Assembly: GCF_019048865.1 (NCBI RefSeq)
Contig: NZ_CP077604.1
Coordinates: forward strand, 3,472,001 to 3,536,000
Source: Aquihabitans sp. G128
Lineage (GTDB): Bacteria; Actinomycetota; Acidimicrobiia; Acidimicrobiales; Iamiaceae
DNA length: 64,000 nucleotides
Reading direction: 5' to 3'
Numbering within the stretch: the first letter of the stretch is position 1; every line of letters begins with the position of its first letter. The translations under genes were made by a program, and so were the position numbers. Below are positions 34,593 through 43,377 of the stretch, in pieces. The notes below the pieces were generated by a model. It was not told the origin of the DNA. It searched no databases and worked only from the letters and a program-made list of their open reading frames with translations.

Positions 34593-35092
34593 CCGAGCGG
34601 ACGGCCGACGGCCGGTGGATCGTGGTGGACGGCCGGCGGTGGCGGGCGAGCGACCCGTCGATACCCGGCGCGCTGCGAGCGGAGCTGGTGGGGTCGCTGA
34701 TGGACGCCCGCCGGGCCGTGGGGGCGGCGAAGCGGGCGGGCGACGAGGGCGCCGAGGCCGCGGCGCGCCAGCGGGTGCAGCACGCCAAGGTCGCCCTCGG
34801 CGAGCGGGGGGAGCCGTGGTGGGAGGAGCCCTCGGCCGACGGCCGGCGGGAGCGCTTCGGCGCTGCGGTCCTCGCCCTGGCCGACCACCGCGCGCCCGAT
34901 GGCACCACCTGCCCGTCCGATGCCGCTCGGGCCGTGGGCGGCGAGGCGTGGCGCGAGCACATGGACCTCGTGCGCGACGTGGTCCGTGGGCTGGCCGCCG
35001 ACGGCGAGGTCGAGGTGCTGCAGAAGGGCGAGGTGATCGACGCCGCGGAGCCGTGGAAGGGCCCGGTGCGCATCCGCCGCGCCCGGGCCTGA
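34589..35092 (+). CDS. DUF3253 domain protein
   Basis: A 167-residue protein. Its last 80 residues (TTCPSDAARAVGGEAWREHM, then VVRGLAADGEVEVLQKGE and PVRIRR) match DUF3253, a winged-helix-like domain of unknown role found in bacteria. The N-terminal half (DGRRWRASDPSIPGALRAEL) is helical and charged. It overlaps the preceding small gene by 4 bases, so the two are co-translated. It ends 3 bases before a convergent gene. Confidence 0.8.
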   Translation: MTERTADGRWIVVDGRRWRASDPSIPGALRAELVGSLMDARRAVGAAKRAGDEGAEAAARQRVQHAKVALGERGEPWWEEPSADGRRERFGAAVLALADHRAPDGTTCPSDAARAVGGEAWREHMDLVRDVVRGLAADGEVEVLQKGEVIDAAEPWKGPVRIRRARA

Positions 35093-35095
35093 GCC

Positions 35096-35707
35096 TCAGC
35101 GCTCGGGGGCGAGCTCCTCGACGAGGTCGTCGCCCAGGTCGGTCTCCAGGAGCTCGACCAGGTCGGCCTTCTTGAGCGACGACGCGTGGGCGATGCCCCG
35201 CTCGTCGGCCAGGGCGCGCAGCTCAGCGGCGGTCATGGTGTGGAGGTGGTCCTCGGCGGCCTGCTCCTCTCGCTCCTCCTCGAGGTCGTCGTTGCGGGCG
35301 CCGTCGCCGCGCAGGAGCGCCGCGAGCCCGTCGGGATCGGCGACGGTGACCGTGAGGCCCGGGTGGCGCAGGAGGCCGAGCGGGTCGATGCCGGTCACCG
35401 GCTCGGTGAAGCGGAGGCAGACCCCGCGGTCGCCGTTGGTGGCGAAGGTGAGGCCACGGTCGGCGAAGGACAGGTGGGCCGGCCCGATGGTGCGGGCCAG
35501 CGCGTACGGGCCGCTGGTCTCGACGCCGGCGATGTTGCTCAACGGCGTCCGGACCCGCCAGGGCCCGAAGCGGGCCTCCAGGGTGTGCTCGCCGACCTCG
35601 ACCCAGGCGGTGCCGTGGTGCACGCCGAAGGCCCGGGCGGGCAGGCGGTAGGTGCCGTCGATGGCGAAGGGGAAGCGCTGGGGGCGGTCGGTCGGGGAAG
35701 GAGCCAT
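35096..35707 (-). CDS. Protein with C-terminal SAP/Rho N-terminal-like domain
   Basis: A 203-residue protein. The N-terminal 130 residues are beta-rich with no recognised family (FPFAIDGTYRLPARAFGVHHG). After an acidic, Glu-rich linker (DDLEEEREEQAAEDH), the last 40 residues (MTAAELRALADERGIAHASS, then LKKADLVELLE) form a Rho_N/SAP-like helix-extended-loop-helix found in nucleic-acid-binding or phage-related proteins. ATG 35707. The role of the whole protein is unknown. Confidence 0.75.
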   Translation of the reverse strand: MAPSPTDRPQRFPFAIDGTYRLPARAFGVHHGTAWVEVGEHTLEARFGPWRVRTPLSNIAGVETSGPYALARTIGPAHLSFADRGLTFATNGDRGVCLRFTEPVTGIDPLGLLRHPGLTVTVADPDGLAALLRGDGARNDDLEEEREEQAAEDHLHTMTAAELRALADERGIAHASSLKKADLVELLETDLGDDLVEELAPER

Positions 35708-35760
35708 GGTCGGGGGGTACCCGGCACCCCTGGGGCCAGACCGGGTGTGGCGGCTGACCG

Positions 35761-36402
35761 TCAGCCCACGCCGAACGGGCCCGGCAGGCTCCGGGGCGCG
35801 ATGAAGAGGCCGCGAGCCTCGGTGAGCAGCTCGCCCTCGTGGCGCATCTCCCCGTGGGCGGTGAACTTCCGGCCCTCGTGCTCGCCCAGCCAAGCCGTCA
35901 GCTGCACCGGGGCGAGGACCGGCGTGGTCTTGCGGTACTCGACGGTGAGGTTGGCGGTGAAGCCACCGCCGGCGCCGACCATGGCCGCCATGCCCAGCAG
36001 CTCGTCGTAGACGAGGGCGATGACGCCGCCGTGGGCCAGGTCCCAGGGCGGGCCGTTGTGGGCCTCGGCGAAGGTGACCTCGCCGCGCACCACGCGGTCG
36101 TCGCCCACGTCCAGCTGCACGCGCGGGGCCATCGGGTTCAGCGGGCCCATGGCCGGCGAGAAGGGGAAGATCTCCGCCGGGTCGGTGGACGGCGAGAACT
36201 GCTCGAGGCGGTCCAACCCGGTGTGCCAGAGCGGGCGCCGCGGCGCGCCGAGCTCCAGCACCGCAGCGGCCTCCTGCACCAGCGCAGCGGCTCGCTCGAG
36301 GTCGTCGCCGGCCACGACGGTGGTGCGGATGGCGGCCAGCAGCCGTCGGGTCTCGTCGGCCAGGGCCTGCCGCTCGGCGCGGTCGGTGGGGTGCTCGTCC
36401 AT
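35761..36402 (-). CDS. PaaI family thioesterase (hotdog fold)
   Basis: A 213-residue hotdog-fold protein. The segment NGPPWDLAHGGVIALVYDELLGM contains the HGG motif of PaaI/4HBT thioesterases, with the nearby Asp as candidate catalytic residue, and TANLTVEYRKTTPV is the matching core strand. The N-terminal 80 residues are an extra helical domain. Likely hydrolyses an acyl-CoA; substrate unknown. Lies between two minus-strand genes, not obviously in an operon with either. Confidence 0.88.
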   Translation of the reverse strand: MDEHPTDRAERQALADETRRLLAAIRTTVVAGDDLERAAALVQEAAAVLELGAPRRPLWHTGLDRLEQFSPSTDPAEIFPFSPAMGPLNPMAPRVQLDVGDDRVVRGEVTFAEAHNGPPWDLAHGGVIALVYDELLGMAAMVGAGGGFTANLTVEYRKTTPVLAPVQLTAWLGEHEGRKFTAHGEMRHEGELLTEARGLFIAPRSLPGPFGVG

Positions 36403-36478
36403 GGTGGCCGCAGCATGCCAGAGGCACCCGCTCGGTCGGCGCGGGTCCCAGGTCGCTCCGAGGGGTCGCTGCGCGGAG

Positions 36479-37039
36479 CTAGCTGAGCGGGCCGAAGTCC
36501 ACCTCGGCGGTCTCGACCGTCTCGGTCGTGCGGCCGGGCGCCGAGGTGAACGACCAGTAGAGGTTGGTGTGGGCGATCACCTGGTCCGGCGGCGGGGCAC
36601 CCCACTCGGTGAGGTCCTCGGTGGTGTGGGCGTCGGTGACCAGCGTGGCGTCGTAGCCCCGGGCCAGCGCGCCGTGCAGGGTCGAGCGGATGCACGCGCC
36701 GGTCTGGGCGCCCACCACCACGAGCCGGCCCACGGACCGGTCGGCCAGCACGCCTTCGAGGTCGGTGTCCTCGAAGGCGTCGCCGTAGCGCTTGCGCACC
36801 CGGGCCTCGGCCGCGTCGGGCGCCAGCTCGGGCACGATCTGCCAGCCGTCGCTGCCCTCCTCGGTGCCCCGGCCCTCGTGCTGCACCCAGACGACGGGCA
36901 CCTGCTCCTGGCGGGCTCGGTCGACGAGGGTGCCGACGTTGGCGACCACGGCGTCTCGCTCGTGGTTGCCCTCGACGACGCCCTGCTGGACGTCGACGAC
37001 GAGCAGTGCGGTGTTGGGACGGTCTTCGAGGGTGGTCAT
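36479..37039 (-). CDS. Cysteine hydrolase, isochorismatase family
   Basis: A 186-residue protein with the catalytic triad visible: Asp in VVDVQQG, Lys in RVRKRYGDAF and Cys in VGAQTGACIRST. The family covers isochorismatases, nicotinamidases and related amidases; substrate cannot be assigned. The start ATG at 37039 has GGACCCCCCCGC upstream, without a strong ribosome site. Divergent from the glutaredoxin gene. Confidence 0.92.
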   Translation of the reverse strand: MTTLEDRPNTALLVVDVQQGVVEGNHERDAVVANVGTLVDRARQEQVPVVWVQHEGRGTEEGSDGWQIVPELAPDAAEARVRKRYGDAFEDTDLEGVLADRSVGRLVVVGAQTGACIRSTLHGALARGYDATLVTDAHTTEDLTEWGAPPPDQVIAHTNLYWSFTSAPGRTTETVETAEVDFGPLS

Positions 37040-37155
37040 GCGGGGGGGTCCTGACCTCGGGGGTGGGTGCCCGCCCACGGTACGCGTCCCCGCCGAGGCG
37101 CTCCGGCACCGAGCCCTGCGCCGGATCCGGTCGCTGCCGCGGCAGGCTGGGGCCC

Positions 37156-37464
37156 ATGGCTGACGCTGCGCCCGTCGAGGCGATCCAGGTCTACTGGCGG
37201 CCGGGGTGCCCGTACTGCAGCTCGCTGCTGCGGCGCCTGCGGTCGAGCGGCCTGCCGCTCGACGAGCGCAACATTTGGAAGGACGGCGAGCACGCGGCGT
37301 TCGTGCGCCGCCACGCCGACGGCAACGAGACCGTGCCGACCGTGGCCATCGGCGACACCGTCCTGGTGAACCCCTCGGCCCGCACCGTCGTCGGGCTGGC
37401 CGAGCAGGCCGGCCTGGTGGCCACCGAGCAGCCTGGCGGCCGTCGCCTGCGCCGCCGCCGCTGA
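37156..37464 (+). CDS. Glutaredoxin-like protein (mycoredoxin type)
   Basis: A 102-residue thioredoxin fold protein with the active site CPYC (WRPGCPYCSSLL) and the cis-Pro segment ETVPTVAIGD. Actinobacteria use mycothiol instead of glutathione, and such proteins act as mycoredoxins. Mycoredoxin-1 usually has WCGYC or CPYC; the latter is present here. A Lys/Arg-rich C-terminal tail is noticeable. Upstream of the nitroreductase gene, 28 bases apart, likely co-transcribed. Confidence 0.92.
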   Translation: MADAAPVEAIQVYWRPGCPYCSSLLRRLRSSGLPLDERNIWKDGEHAAFVRRHADGNETVPTVAIGDTVLVNPSARTVVGLAEQAGLVATEQPGGRRLRRRR

Positions 37465-37492
37465 GCGAGCCGGAGCGGCGTACCGTCGTCGC

Positions 37493-38137
37493 ATGGACCT
37501 CGAGCTCACCCCCGACCAGCTGCTCTCCACCACCCGATCGGTGCGCAAGCGCCTCGACCTCGAGCGGCCGGTGGAGCGGGAGGTCATCGAGGAGTGCCTC
37601 GAGCTGGCCATCCAGGCGCCCACGGGCTCGAACTCGCAGGGCTGGCAGTTCGTGGTGGTGACCGACCCGGACCTGAAGGCCCAGATCGCCGAGCACTACG
37701 CCGCCGGCTTCGACCCCTACTTCGCCGGCAAGGGCGCCAGCTACGACGGCACCGACCCACGCGGCCAGCGCCAGGAGGCGGTCTCCGCCTCGGCCAAGTA
37801 CCTCCGGGACCACTTCCACGAGGTACCGGCCATGTTGATCCCGTGCCAGGTCGGCCGGGTGCCCGAGGGCGCGCCGTCCATCGCCCACGCCGGCTACTGG
37901 GGCTCGCTGCTCCCGGCGGTGTGGAGCTTCATGCTGGCCCTGCGCGCCCGTGGCCTCGGCTCGGCCTGGACCACCCTCCACCTCGTCCGCGAGCGCGAGG
38001 TGGCCGAGCTGCTGGGCATCCCCTACGAGACCTGCACGCAGGCCGGCCTGTTCCCCATCGCCTACACCAAGGGCACCGACTTCAAGCCCGCCAGCCGCCT
38101 CCCCGCCACCGACCTCACCCACTGGAACACCTGGTAG
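37493..38137 (+). CDS. Nitroreductase family protein
   Basis: A 214-residue FMN-dependent nitroreductase-fold protein. SVRKRL near the N-terminus is the FMN-phosphate motif, LAIQAPTGSNSQGWQFVVV is the family core and RGLGSAWTTLHL near the C-terminus is the usual second motif. Uses NAD(P)H (or F420-derived) hydride to reduce nitro, quinone or other substrates. Adjacent glutaredoxin suggests a redox-stress context. Confidence 0.93.
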   Translation: MDLELTPDQLLSTTRSVRKRLDLERPVEREVIEECLELAIQAPTGSNSQGWQFVVVTDPDLKAQIAEHYAAGFDPYFAGKGASYDGTDPRGQRQEAVSASAKYLRDHFHEVPAMLIPCQVGRVPEGAPSIAHAGYWGSLLPAVWSFMLALRARGLGSAWTTLHLVREREVAELLGIPYETCTQAGLFPIAYTKGTDFKPASRLPATDLTHWNTW

Positions 38138-38235
38138 GTCCCGGGCCACGCCCGTCGCCCAACGATCACCGGGCCGACACCCGGCGACCACCGTCCGGTC
38201 ACCTGGGCGTCGCCCGGGAGCAGCAGCCTTCGGCC

Positions 38236-39975
38236 GTGGAACGACGACGCTTTCTCCAGCTCGGTGCGACGGTCGGGGTGGGGGCGTCGGTCGCGGCGTC
38301 TCCGCTGCTCTCGGGCCTGGTCGGCGCCCGCCCGCTGCCCACCTCCGTCGCCACCGGCCGGGCCTACGTGCCGGTCCCGGCGTACCCCGCGGGTGTGGTC
38401 TCGGGCGATCCCACCAGCTCCGGCATCGTCCTCTGGACCCGCATCGATCCCGTCGTCGCCGGAGCGGGGACGACGGTCGGGTGGCAGGTCGCGTCGGACC
38501 CGGCGTTCCCAGCCGGGTCCATCGTCGCCTCGGGCAGCGCGCCCACCGTGCCCACTGCGGACCACACCGTGCACGCCGAGGTCACCGGCCTCGCGCCCGG
38601 GACCACCTACTGGTACCGCTTCGACGTCGCCGGCACGGCCAGCCCCGTCGGCCGCACCCGGACCTTGCCGGTGGGCCAGGTCGACCACCTGCGCATCGCC
38701 TACTTCTCGTGCCAGCGCTACGTGCACGGCTACTTCGACGCCCACGCCGACCTCGCGGCTCGCGCCCTCGACCCGGCCACCGACGTCGACCTGGTGATCT
38801 GCCTCGGTGACTACGTCTACGAGGCCGGTCCCGCCGACGACGTGACGGTCGCCGGCCGCGTGGACCCCGAGGCCGAGACCGTCACGCACGAGGACTTCCG
38901 TCGGCAGTACCACCTCTACCGGACCGACCTCGACCTCCAGGCCATGCACGCCGCCTTCCCGATGGTGGCGATCTTCGACAACCACGACGGCTTCAGCCAG
39001 CCGTCGGACCCGGCCGGGCCCGGCGCCCGCTCGGCGTTCTTCGAGCAGATGCCCGTGCGCCGCAACGACGAGGAGCCGAACCGCCAGTACCGCTCCTTCG
39101 CCCTCGGCGACCTGTGCGAGCTGTTCCTGCTCGACGAGCGCCAGTACCGCGACCCGATCGCCGAGAGCGGCCCCAACGCCCTGGGCACCACCACCGTCGA
39201 GCAGCCCCTGGTGGTGGCCGAGGGCCGCACCATGCTGGGCGCCGCCCAGAAGGCGTGGCTCCAGGACAGCCTGGCGGGCTCGTCCGCGGCGTGGAAGATC
39301 CTCGGCAGCCAGCTGGTGTTCTCGCCCCTGCGCTCGCAGCTCCTGCCCGACGTGCAGGCAGCCGCCGGCGACGGGCCCCAGCGCAACGCCGGCCGCTACG
39401 TGAACCTGATCGGCTGGGACGGCTACCAGGCCGAGCGCCGCGAGCTGGTGGACCACCTCGTCGACGCCGGGGTCGACGACGTGCTGGCCATCGCCGGCGA
39501 TGCCCACTTCTGGACCACCTCGGAGCTGCCCCAGGACTGGGACGACCCGGCGTCGATCCCGGTGCTGGCCGAGTTCGCCGGCAGCTCGGTGACCTCCGCC
39601 AACGCCGGCGAGGAGCCCGGCCTGCCCGGCAACGACCTCATCCGCCCGGTGGTGGCCAAGGCCAACCCGTACCACCTGCGCTACATCGAGGTCACCACGC
39701 ACGGCTACGGCCTGATCGACCTCACATCTTCCGGGGCCAGCGTCAGCTACATCAGCCCCGAGAGCATCACCGTCCCGGACGCGCCCTCCGCCGTGCTGGC
39801 CCGCTTCGAGGTCGACCGGGGCAGCGCCGTCGTCCGCCAGGTCGAGGGCACCGGCTTCCTGCCCCGCCCCGCCGTCGACCCCGCCCCGCCCACCACCACC
39901 GTGCCCGGCGAGCCCGGGCCCGGCACCGCCGTCCCAGCCGCCCCCGTGGCCGGCGCCCCCAGCTACACCGGCTGA
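38236..39975 (+). CDS. phoD: PhoD-like phosphatase/phosphodiesterase, Tat-exported
   Basis: A 579-residue protein from the GTG at 38236. The N-terminus is a Tat signal (ERRRFLQLGATVGVGASVAA) with twin Arg. It has the PhoD N-terminal domain (PVPAYPAGVVSGDPTSSGIV), the metallophosphatase core (LVICLGDYVYEAG with Asp and Tyr; AIAGDAHFW with the H near 420) and a C-terminal beta tail ending in a PTTTT linker. Alkaline phosphatase D binds Fe3+ and Ca2+ and releases phosphate from extracellular esters. The metal motif usually written WDDHE appears here as IFDNHDGFS, so part of the site has diverged. Confidence 0.9.
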   Translation: MERRRFLQLGATVGVGASVAASPLLSGLVGARPLPTSVATGRAYVPVPAYPAGVVSGDPTSSGIVLWTRIDPVVAGAGTTVGWQVASDPAFPAGSIVASGSAPTVPTADHTVHAEVTGLAPGTTYWYRFDVAGTASPVGRTRTLPVGQVDHLRIAYFSCQRYVHGYFDAHADLAARALDPATDVDLVICLGDYVYEAGPADDVTVAGRVDPEAETVTHEDFRRQYHLYRTDLDLQAMHAAFPMVAIFDNHDGFSQPSDPAGPGARSAFFEQMPVRRNDEEPNRQYRSFALGDLCELFLLDERQYRDPIAESGPNALGTTTVEQPLVVAEGRTMLGAAQKAWLQDSLAGSSAAWKILGSQLVFSPLRSQLLPDVQAAAGDGPQRNAGRYVNLIGWDGYQAERRELVDHLVDAGVDDVLAIAGDAHFWTTSELPQDWDDPASIPVLAEFAGSSVTSANAGEEPGLPGNDLIRPVVAKANPYHLRYIEVTTHGYGLIDLTSSGASVSYISPESITVPDAPSAVLARFEVDRGSAVVRQVEGTGFLPRPAVDPAPPTTTVPGEPGPGTAVPAAPVAGAPSYTG

Positions 39976-40047
39976 CCGAACACCGCCGGCGGCGGCCCGC
40001 GGGACGCGTGCTCGTCATGATCGAGGTCCCGGCGCGTTCTGTGCGGT

Positions 40048-40537
40048 GTGAGGGAGCGCAGCGGGTCGTGGAGGGCCAAGGTGGCGGTGGCGGGCGTGCT
40101 CGCCGTCGTGAGCGTGGCCCTGGGGGCGTGCGGCAGCAGTGGGTCGCCGAGCGGGGGAGCGGCCGACCAGACGGCGGCCGCGTCTTCGCTCGACCCGTGC
40201 GTGGGCGTGCCCGATCGTGCAGCCATCACCCAGGCCACGGGCTTGGACGGGTTGGGCGAGCCGGCGTCGGTGGCCGACCGTTGCACGTTCGCTTCCATCG
40301 ATGACCCCGGTCGGGTGGCCATCGCCTTCGCCCACCAGGGCCCGGCCGGGTGGGAGGTCCTCCGCGCGGCCGGCCTCGAGCCGCTCGCCGACCTGCCGGG
40401 CGCCATCGCCGATGACGACGAGGTGGCCGTGCTGGTGGACGACGACGTGTTCTCGGTCCAGCTCGTGGTGGCAGGACAAGGGGGCCAGGCCACCCGGGCC
40501 GACGCCATCGCCCTGCTCCGCGTGGGGCAAGGCCTGA
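40048..40537 (+). CDS. DUF3558-like lipoprotein (frameshifted in this sequence)
   Basis: Signal peptide with lipobox (VAVAGVLAVVSVALGAC) then a DUF3558-type core (DPCVGVPDRAAITQATG, later DRCTFASID), a small Cys-linked domain of actinobacterial surface lipoproteins. The frame stays open through the convergent HNH gene, which is suspicious. Removing one G from GGGG at 40524-40527 gives an end LLRVGKA with TGA at 40535-40537, typical of the family. The extension beyond 40537 has no protein-like composition. Corrected length about 162 residues. Function unknown. Confidence 0.6.
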
Positions 40538-40570
40538 ACCAGACTGCGGCCGCGCCCGGGGGCGCCGGGG

Positions 40571-41893
40571 TCATTCGATCTCGGTGCCGTCGGGGCGGTG
40601 GGTGTGGAGCTGGCCGTGTTCGTCGCGGCGGACGGTGTAGCCGTGCTCCTTGCGTCGGTTGTGCCTCCCGCAGGCGGGTGCCCCGTTGTCGGGGCTGGTT
40701 CTGCCGCCGGCGGCCCAGGGTTGGAGGTGATCGGTCTGGCAGTGGTGGACCGGGGTCTGGCAGCCGGGCCAGTAGCAGTGGCGGTGGGCGATGGTGGCGG
40801 CGAGCTGGGCGGGACCGGTGAAGAGCCGGACCCGGCGCCCGACGTCGACCACCACCCCGTCGGCGCCAAGCACGACGCGCCGGATCCGGCCGAGCAGGGC
40901 GACGGCGACCGCAGCGGTGGCCTCGACGGGGTAGCCCTGTTCGGTGTGGCACCGGTAGCGGCCCGATGCCGTGGCGAGGTCGAGGTCGAGCGGGTCTCGG
41001 CGGGGTTCGGGGTCGGTGCCGGCGAGGCGGGTGGCTTCGCGGGTGAAGGTCTCGTGGTCGATGACGAGGTCGGTCGTGACCGTGGTGCCGGTCTCGGCGG
41101 TGAGCCCGGCGGCGGCGAGGTCGTGGAGGTGGGCCTCGGCGTCGGCGCGGCGGTGGGCGTCGGTGCGGGCCAGGTCCTCGACGGTGGCGGCGTCGCCGTG
41201 CTCGGCGCGGGCCTTCTCCCAGTCGAGCGCGCTCTCGGCGTCGATGGCGGCGTCGAGCACGGCGCGCAGGCGGGCGCCCTGCAGCGAACCGAAGCGAGCG
41301 GTGAGCCGCCAGGACAGGTCCGGGAGCTGGATCAGCTTGGCGTCGCGCTGCTGGTGGTTGCGCTCATCGGCGCTGCGGGTGCCGTCTTCGTCGGTGAGGC
41401 GGACCCAGTCGAGGAGCTTGCGGTCGAGCTCGTCGTAGGCGAGCCGCTCGCCGAGCACGGCGAGGTGCTCGTCGAGCTCGCACAGCTCGGCGCGGACCCG
41501 TTCGTTGGCGTGGGCCCGGGCGATGGCGCCGAGGTGGCAGAACCCGATGCGGCCCGACGCGAACCCTTCACGCACCGCGGGCAGGTCCCGCAGCGCCCGG
41601 GCCGCCTGGGCGCGCCGTCGGGCCTCGGCATCGGACAGGCGGGCGTTGTGGCGCAACCACACCCGCACGGTGCCGTGGCCATCGACGCGGTGCAGGCCCC
41701 GCCGCTCCACCCGATCCACGAGGTCGATCTGGGCGGCCTGCGCCAAGCGCACCAGCACCTCCAGCTCCCGGGTGCACCGCACCGCATCGACGGCATCGAC
41801 CGGCTCGACCCCCGCCACCGACAGCGCGGCGAAGCCAGCGGCGATCTGATCGATCGCTCCTGCTGTCGCACGGTCCTGCACCTTCGAGGCCAT
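40571..41893 (-). CDS. DUF222 domain-containing HNH endonuclease
   Basis: A 440-residue protein: an N-terminal helical DUF222 domain (about residues 10-320; ALSVAGVEPVDAVDAV) and a C-terminal HNH module (CYWPGCQTPVHHC, then TDHLQPWAAGGRTSPDN and CGRHNRRK, His/Asn/His with Cys pairs for zinc). Such proteins are present in many copies in Actinobacteria, with 13E12-type repeat relatives in mycobacteria, and are often associated with mobile DNA. Biological substrate unknown. Convergent with the lipoprotein gene; no other mobile gene is adjacent. Confidence 0.92.
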   Translation of the reverse strand: MASKVQDRATAGAIDQIAAGFAALSVAGVEPVDAVDAVRCTRELEVLVRLAQAAQIDLVDRVERRGLHRVDGHGTVRVWLRHNARLSDAEARRRAQAARALRDLPAVREGFASGRIGFCHLGAIARAHANERVRAELCELDEHLAVLGERLAYDELDRKLLDWVRLTDEDGTRSADERNHQQRDAKLIQLPDLSWRLTARFGSLQGARLRAVLDAAIDAESALDWEKARAEHGDAATVEDLARTDAHRRADAEAHLHDLAAAGLTAETGTTVTTDLVIDHETFTREATRLAGTDPEPRRDPLDLDLATASGRYRCHTEQGYPVEATAAVAVALLGRIRRVVLGADGVVVDVGRRVRLFTGPAQLAATIAHRHCYWPGCQTPVHHCQTDHLQPWAAGGRTSPDNGAPACGRHNRRKEHGYTVRRDEHGQLHTHRPDGTEIE

Positions 41894-42003
41894 GGTTCGA
41901 CCCTACGCAGGGGGTCTGACAACGTTCCGTGCTTCTTGCAGGCCTGTGAAGATCTTTTGACCCTTCTGCCAGGGCTTGCGGCGGGCGTGGGTCGTGGCAC
42001 GGC

Positions 42004-43377
42004 CTACGGATCGGTTAGCAACCAGCCGTCGAGGGCGTCGGGGCCCGAAGCGCGGTCGCACCGGGCGTCGTCCGGGCAGTCGTACTCCTCGCCGCCGAAG
42101 AGGAGCAGGCCGCCGTCGGCCCAGCAGCTCTGCAGCTCGCGCTGGCGCCCCTGGCCCCGCGGCGGGGCCGGCACGGCCCTCCACCGGTCGGCCTCCGGGT
42201 CGTAGGCGGCGCCGGGCACGAACAGCTCCGCCCCGCTCCAGACCGGCGGGTAGCCCCAGCGAGCCCGGGCGACCGGGTTCGGGGCCACCGAGCGCCACGG
42301 CGACGGCCCGCCGTCGGCGACGTCCAAGGCGTGCCACGCCTCTCGGTCGCTCTCCTGGAAGTAGACCACCGACCCGCCGGCGACCCCCGGCAGGAGGTGC
42401 AGCGCCCGCGAGCCGGGCGGCGCCTCCACCTGACGCCACGATCCTGCGCCTGGGTCGAGGACCCACGGTCGCCCGTCCCAGTTGGTGGTGGCCACCAGCC
42501 GGTCAGCCGCCACCGTGAGGTCGATCGACCCGGAACCGTCGTCGTAGGGAGAGGCGGCGTAGGGACCAGGGGCGATCGCGGTGGCGGCGCCGGTGCGGGT
42601 GTCGACCCGGAACGCGTCCAGCCCCGGGTCGTGACGTCCGGTCGGCGACGCCGTGCTCCGGCCGGCCACCACCAGGCCCCCGTCGGCCACCACGGCCTGC
42701 TGGGCAGCTCCCCGCAACCCCTCCTGGACCTGTCCGACGCTCGCCACGTAGCGCCACGTGTCGGTGGCCGGGGCGTAGGCGGCGATCCCGTAGAGGGGGT
42801 TGGTCTCGCTGGCCTTCCACGGCGCCGCGGAGTCGGGCTCGAGCAGGCCGAGGAACACCTCCTGGCCGTCCCACACGCCGAAGCCGCCCGCCACCGCACC
42901 GGCCGGCGCGTCGGCCATCGCCTGCCAGCGACCCGTCGAGGGGAGCCACGCCGCTCCGCTCGGCGGGTGGCCACCGCTCTCGCCGAGCGCATCGCTGGAC
43001 CCGCTCCACGCGAGGAGGCGGTCACCCGCCCAGACCGAGGTGGTGCCGAACCGCTCCGACAGCGGCGCGGCGCCGATGCGGTGCCACGCAGCGCGGGGCG
43101 CACCGTCGGGCCGGAAAGCCGGGGTGGCGTCGATGCGGCGCTGGCTGGAGCTGCCGTCGGCCCGAGCCAGGGCCCACGCCGTGCCGGCGCCCACCGCGAC
43201 CGTGGGCGCGGCGGCGCCCAGCAGGAAGTGGCGGCGCTGCGCCAGCTCGCCGCGGCGATGCTCCACGAGCGCATCCACCCGGGCCCGCCGGGCGGCCGCA
43301 TCCGGCATGGCGGCCAGGTCGGCGAGCTCGCCGCGCAGGCGGTCCTCGAACGGGGTGCTGGGCTCTCGGTCAGGCAT
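42004..43377 (-). CDS. Membrane-anchored beta-propeller (Kelch-like) protein, possible anti-sigma partner
   Basis: A 457-residue protein beginning with a charged cytoplasmic helix (FEDRLRGELADLAAMPDAAA), a membrane helix (RHFLLGAAAPTVAVGAG) and an external domain of repeated W/G motifs (TSVWAGDRLLAWSG; GFGVWDGQEVF; PPVWSGAELFVPG), which looks like a five- or six-bladed Kelch-type propeller. Several Cys occur near the C-terminus. Its ATG lies 8 bases inside the end of the ECF sigma gene, so it is translationally coupled to it. An anti-sigma factor or sensor role is likely from the context, but no known anti-sigma domain is evident. Confidence 0.7.
   Translation of the reverse strand: MPDREPSTPFEDRLRGELADLAAMPDAAARRARVDALVEHRRGELAQRRHFLLGAAAPTVAVGAGTAWALARADGSSSQRRIDATPAFRPDGAPRAAWHRIGAAPLSERFGTTSVWAGDRLLAWSGSSDALGESGGHPPSGAAWLPSTGRWQAMADAPAGAVAGGFGVWDGQEVFLGLLEPDSAAPWKASETNPLYGIAAYAPATDTWRYVASVGQVQEGLRGAAQQAVVADGGLVVAGRSTASPTGRHDPGLDAFRVDTRTGAATAIAPGPYAASPYDDGSGSIDLTVAADRLVATTNWDGRPWVLDPGAGSWRQVEAPPGSRALHLLPGVAGGSVVYFQESDREAWHALDVADGGPSPWRSVAPNPVARARWGYPPVWSGAELFVPGAAYDPEADRWRAVPAPPRGQGRQRELQSCWADGGLLLFGGEEYDCPDDARCDRASGPDALDGWLLTDP

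Noticed and set aside
38062..39702. 546-residue minus-strand frame
   Set aside because: Antisense shadow of the PhoD gene, Gly/Val/His-rich.
40538..40821. C-terminal extension of the DUF3558-like lipoprotein
   Set aside because: It is Arg/Gly/Cys-rich antisense of the HNH gene; a one-base correction gives a natural stop at 40537.
40571..41893. Mobile element around the DUF222/HNH gene
   Set aside because: No terminal repeats, integrase or transposase; flanking genes are ordinary, so only the HNH protein itself was reported.
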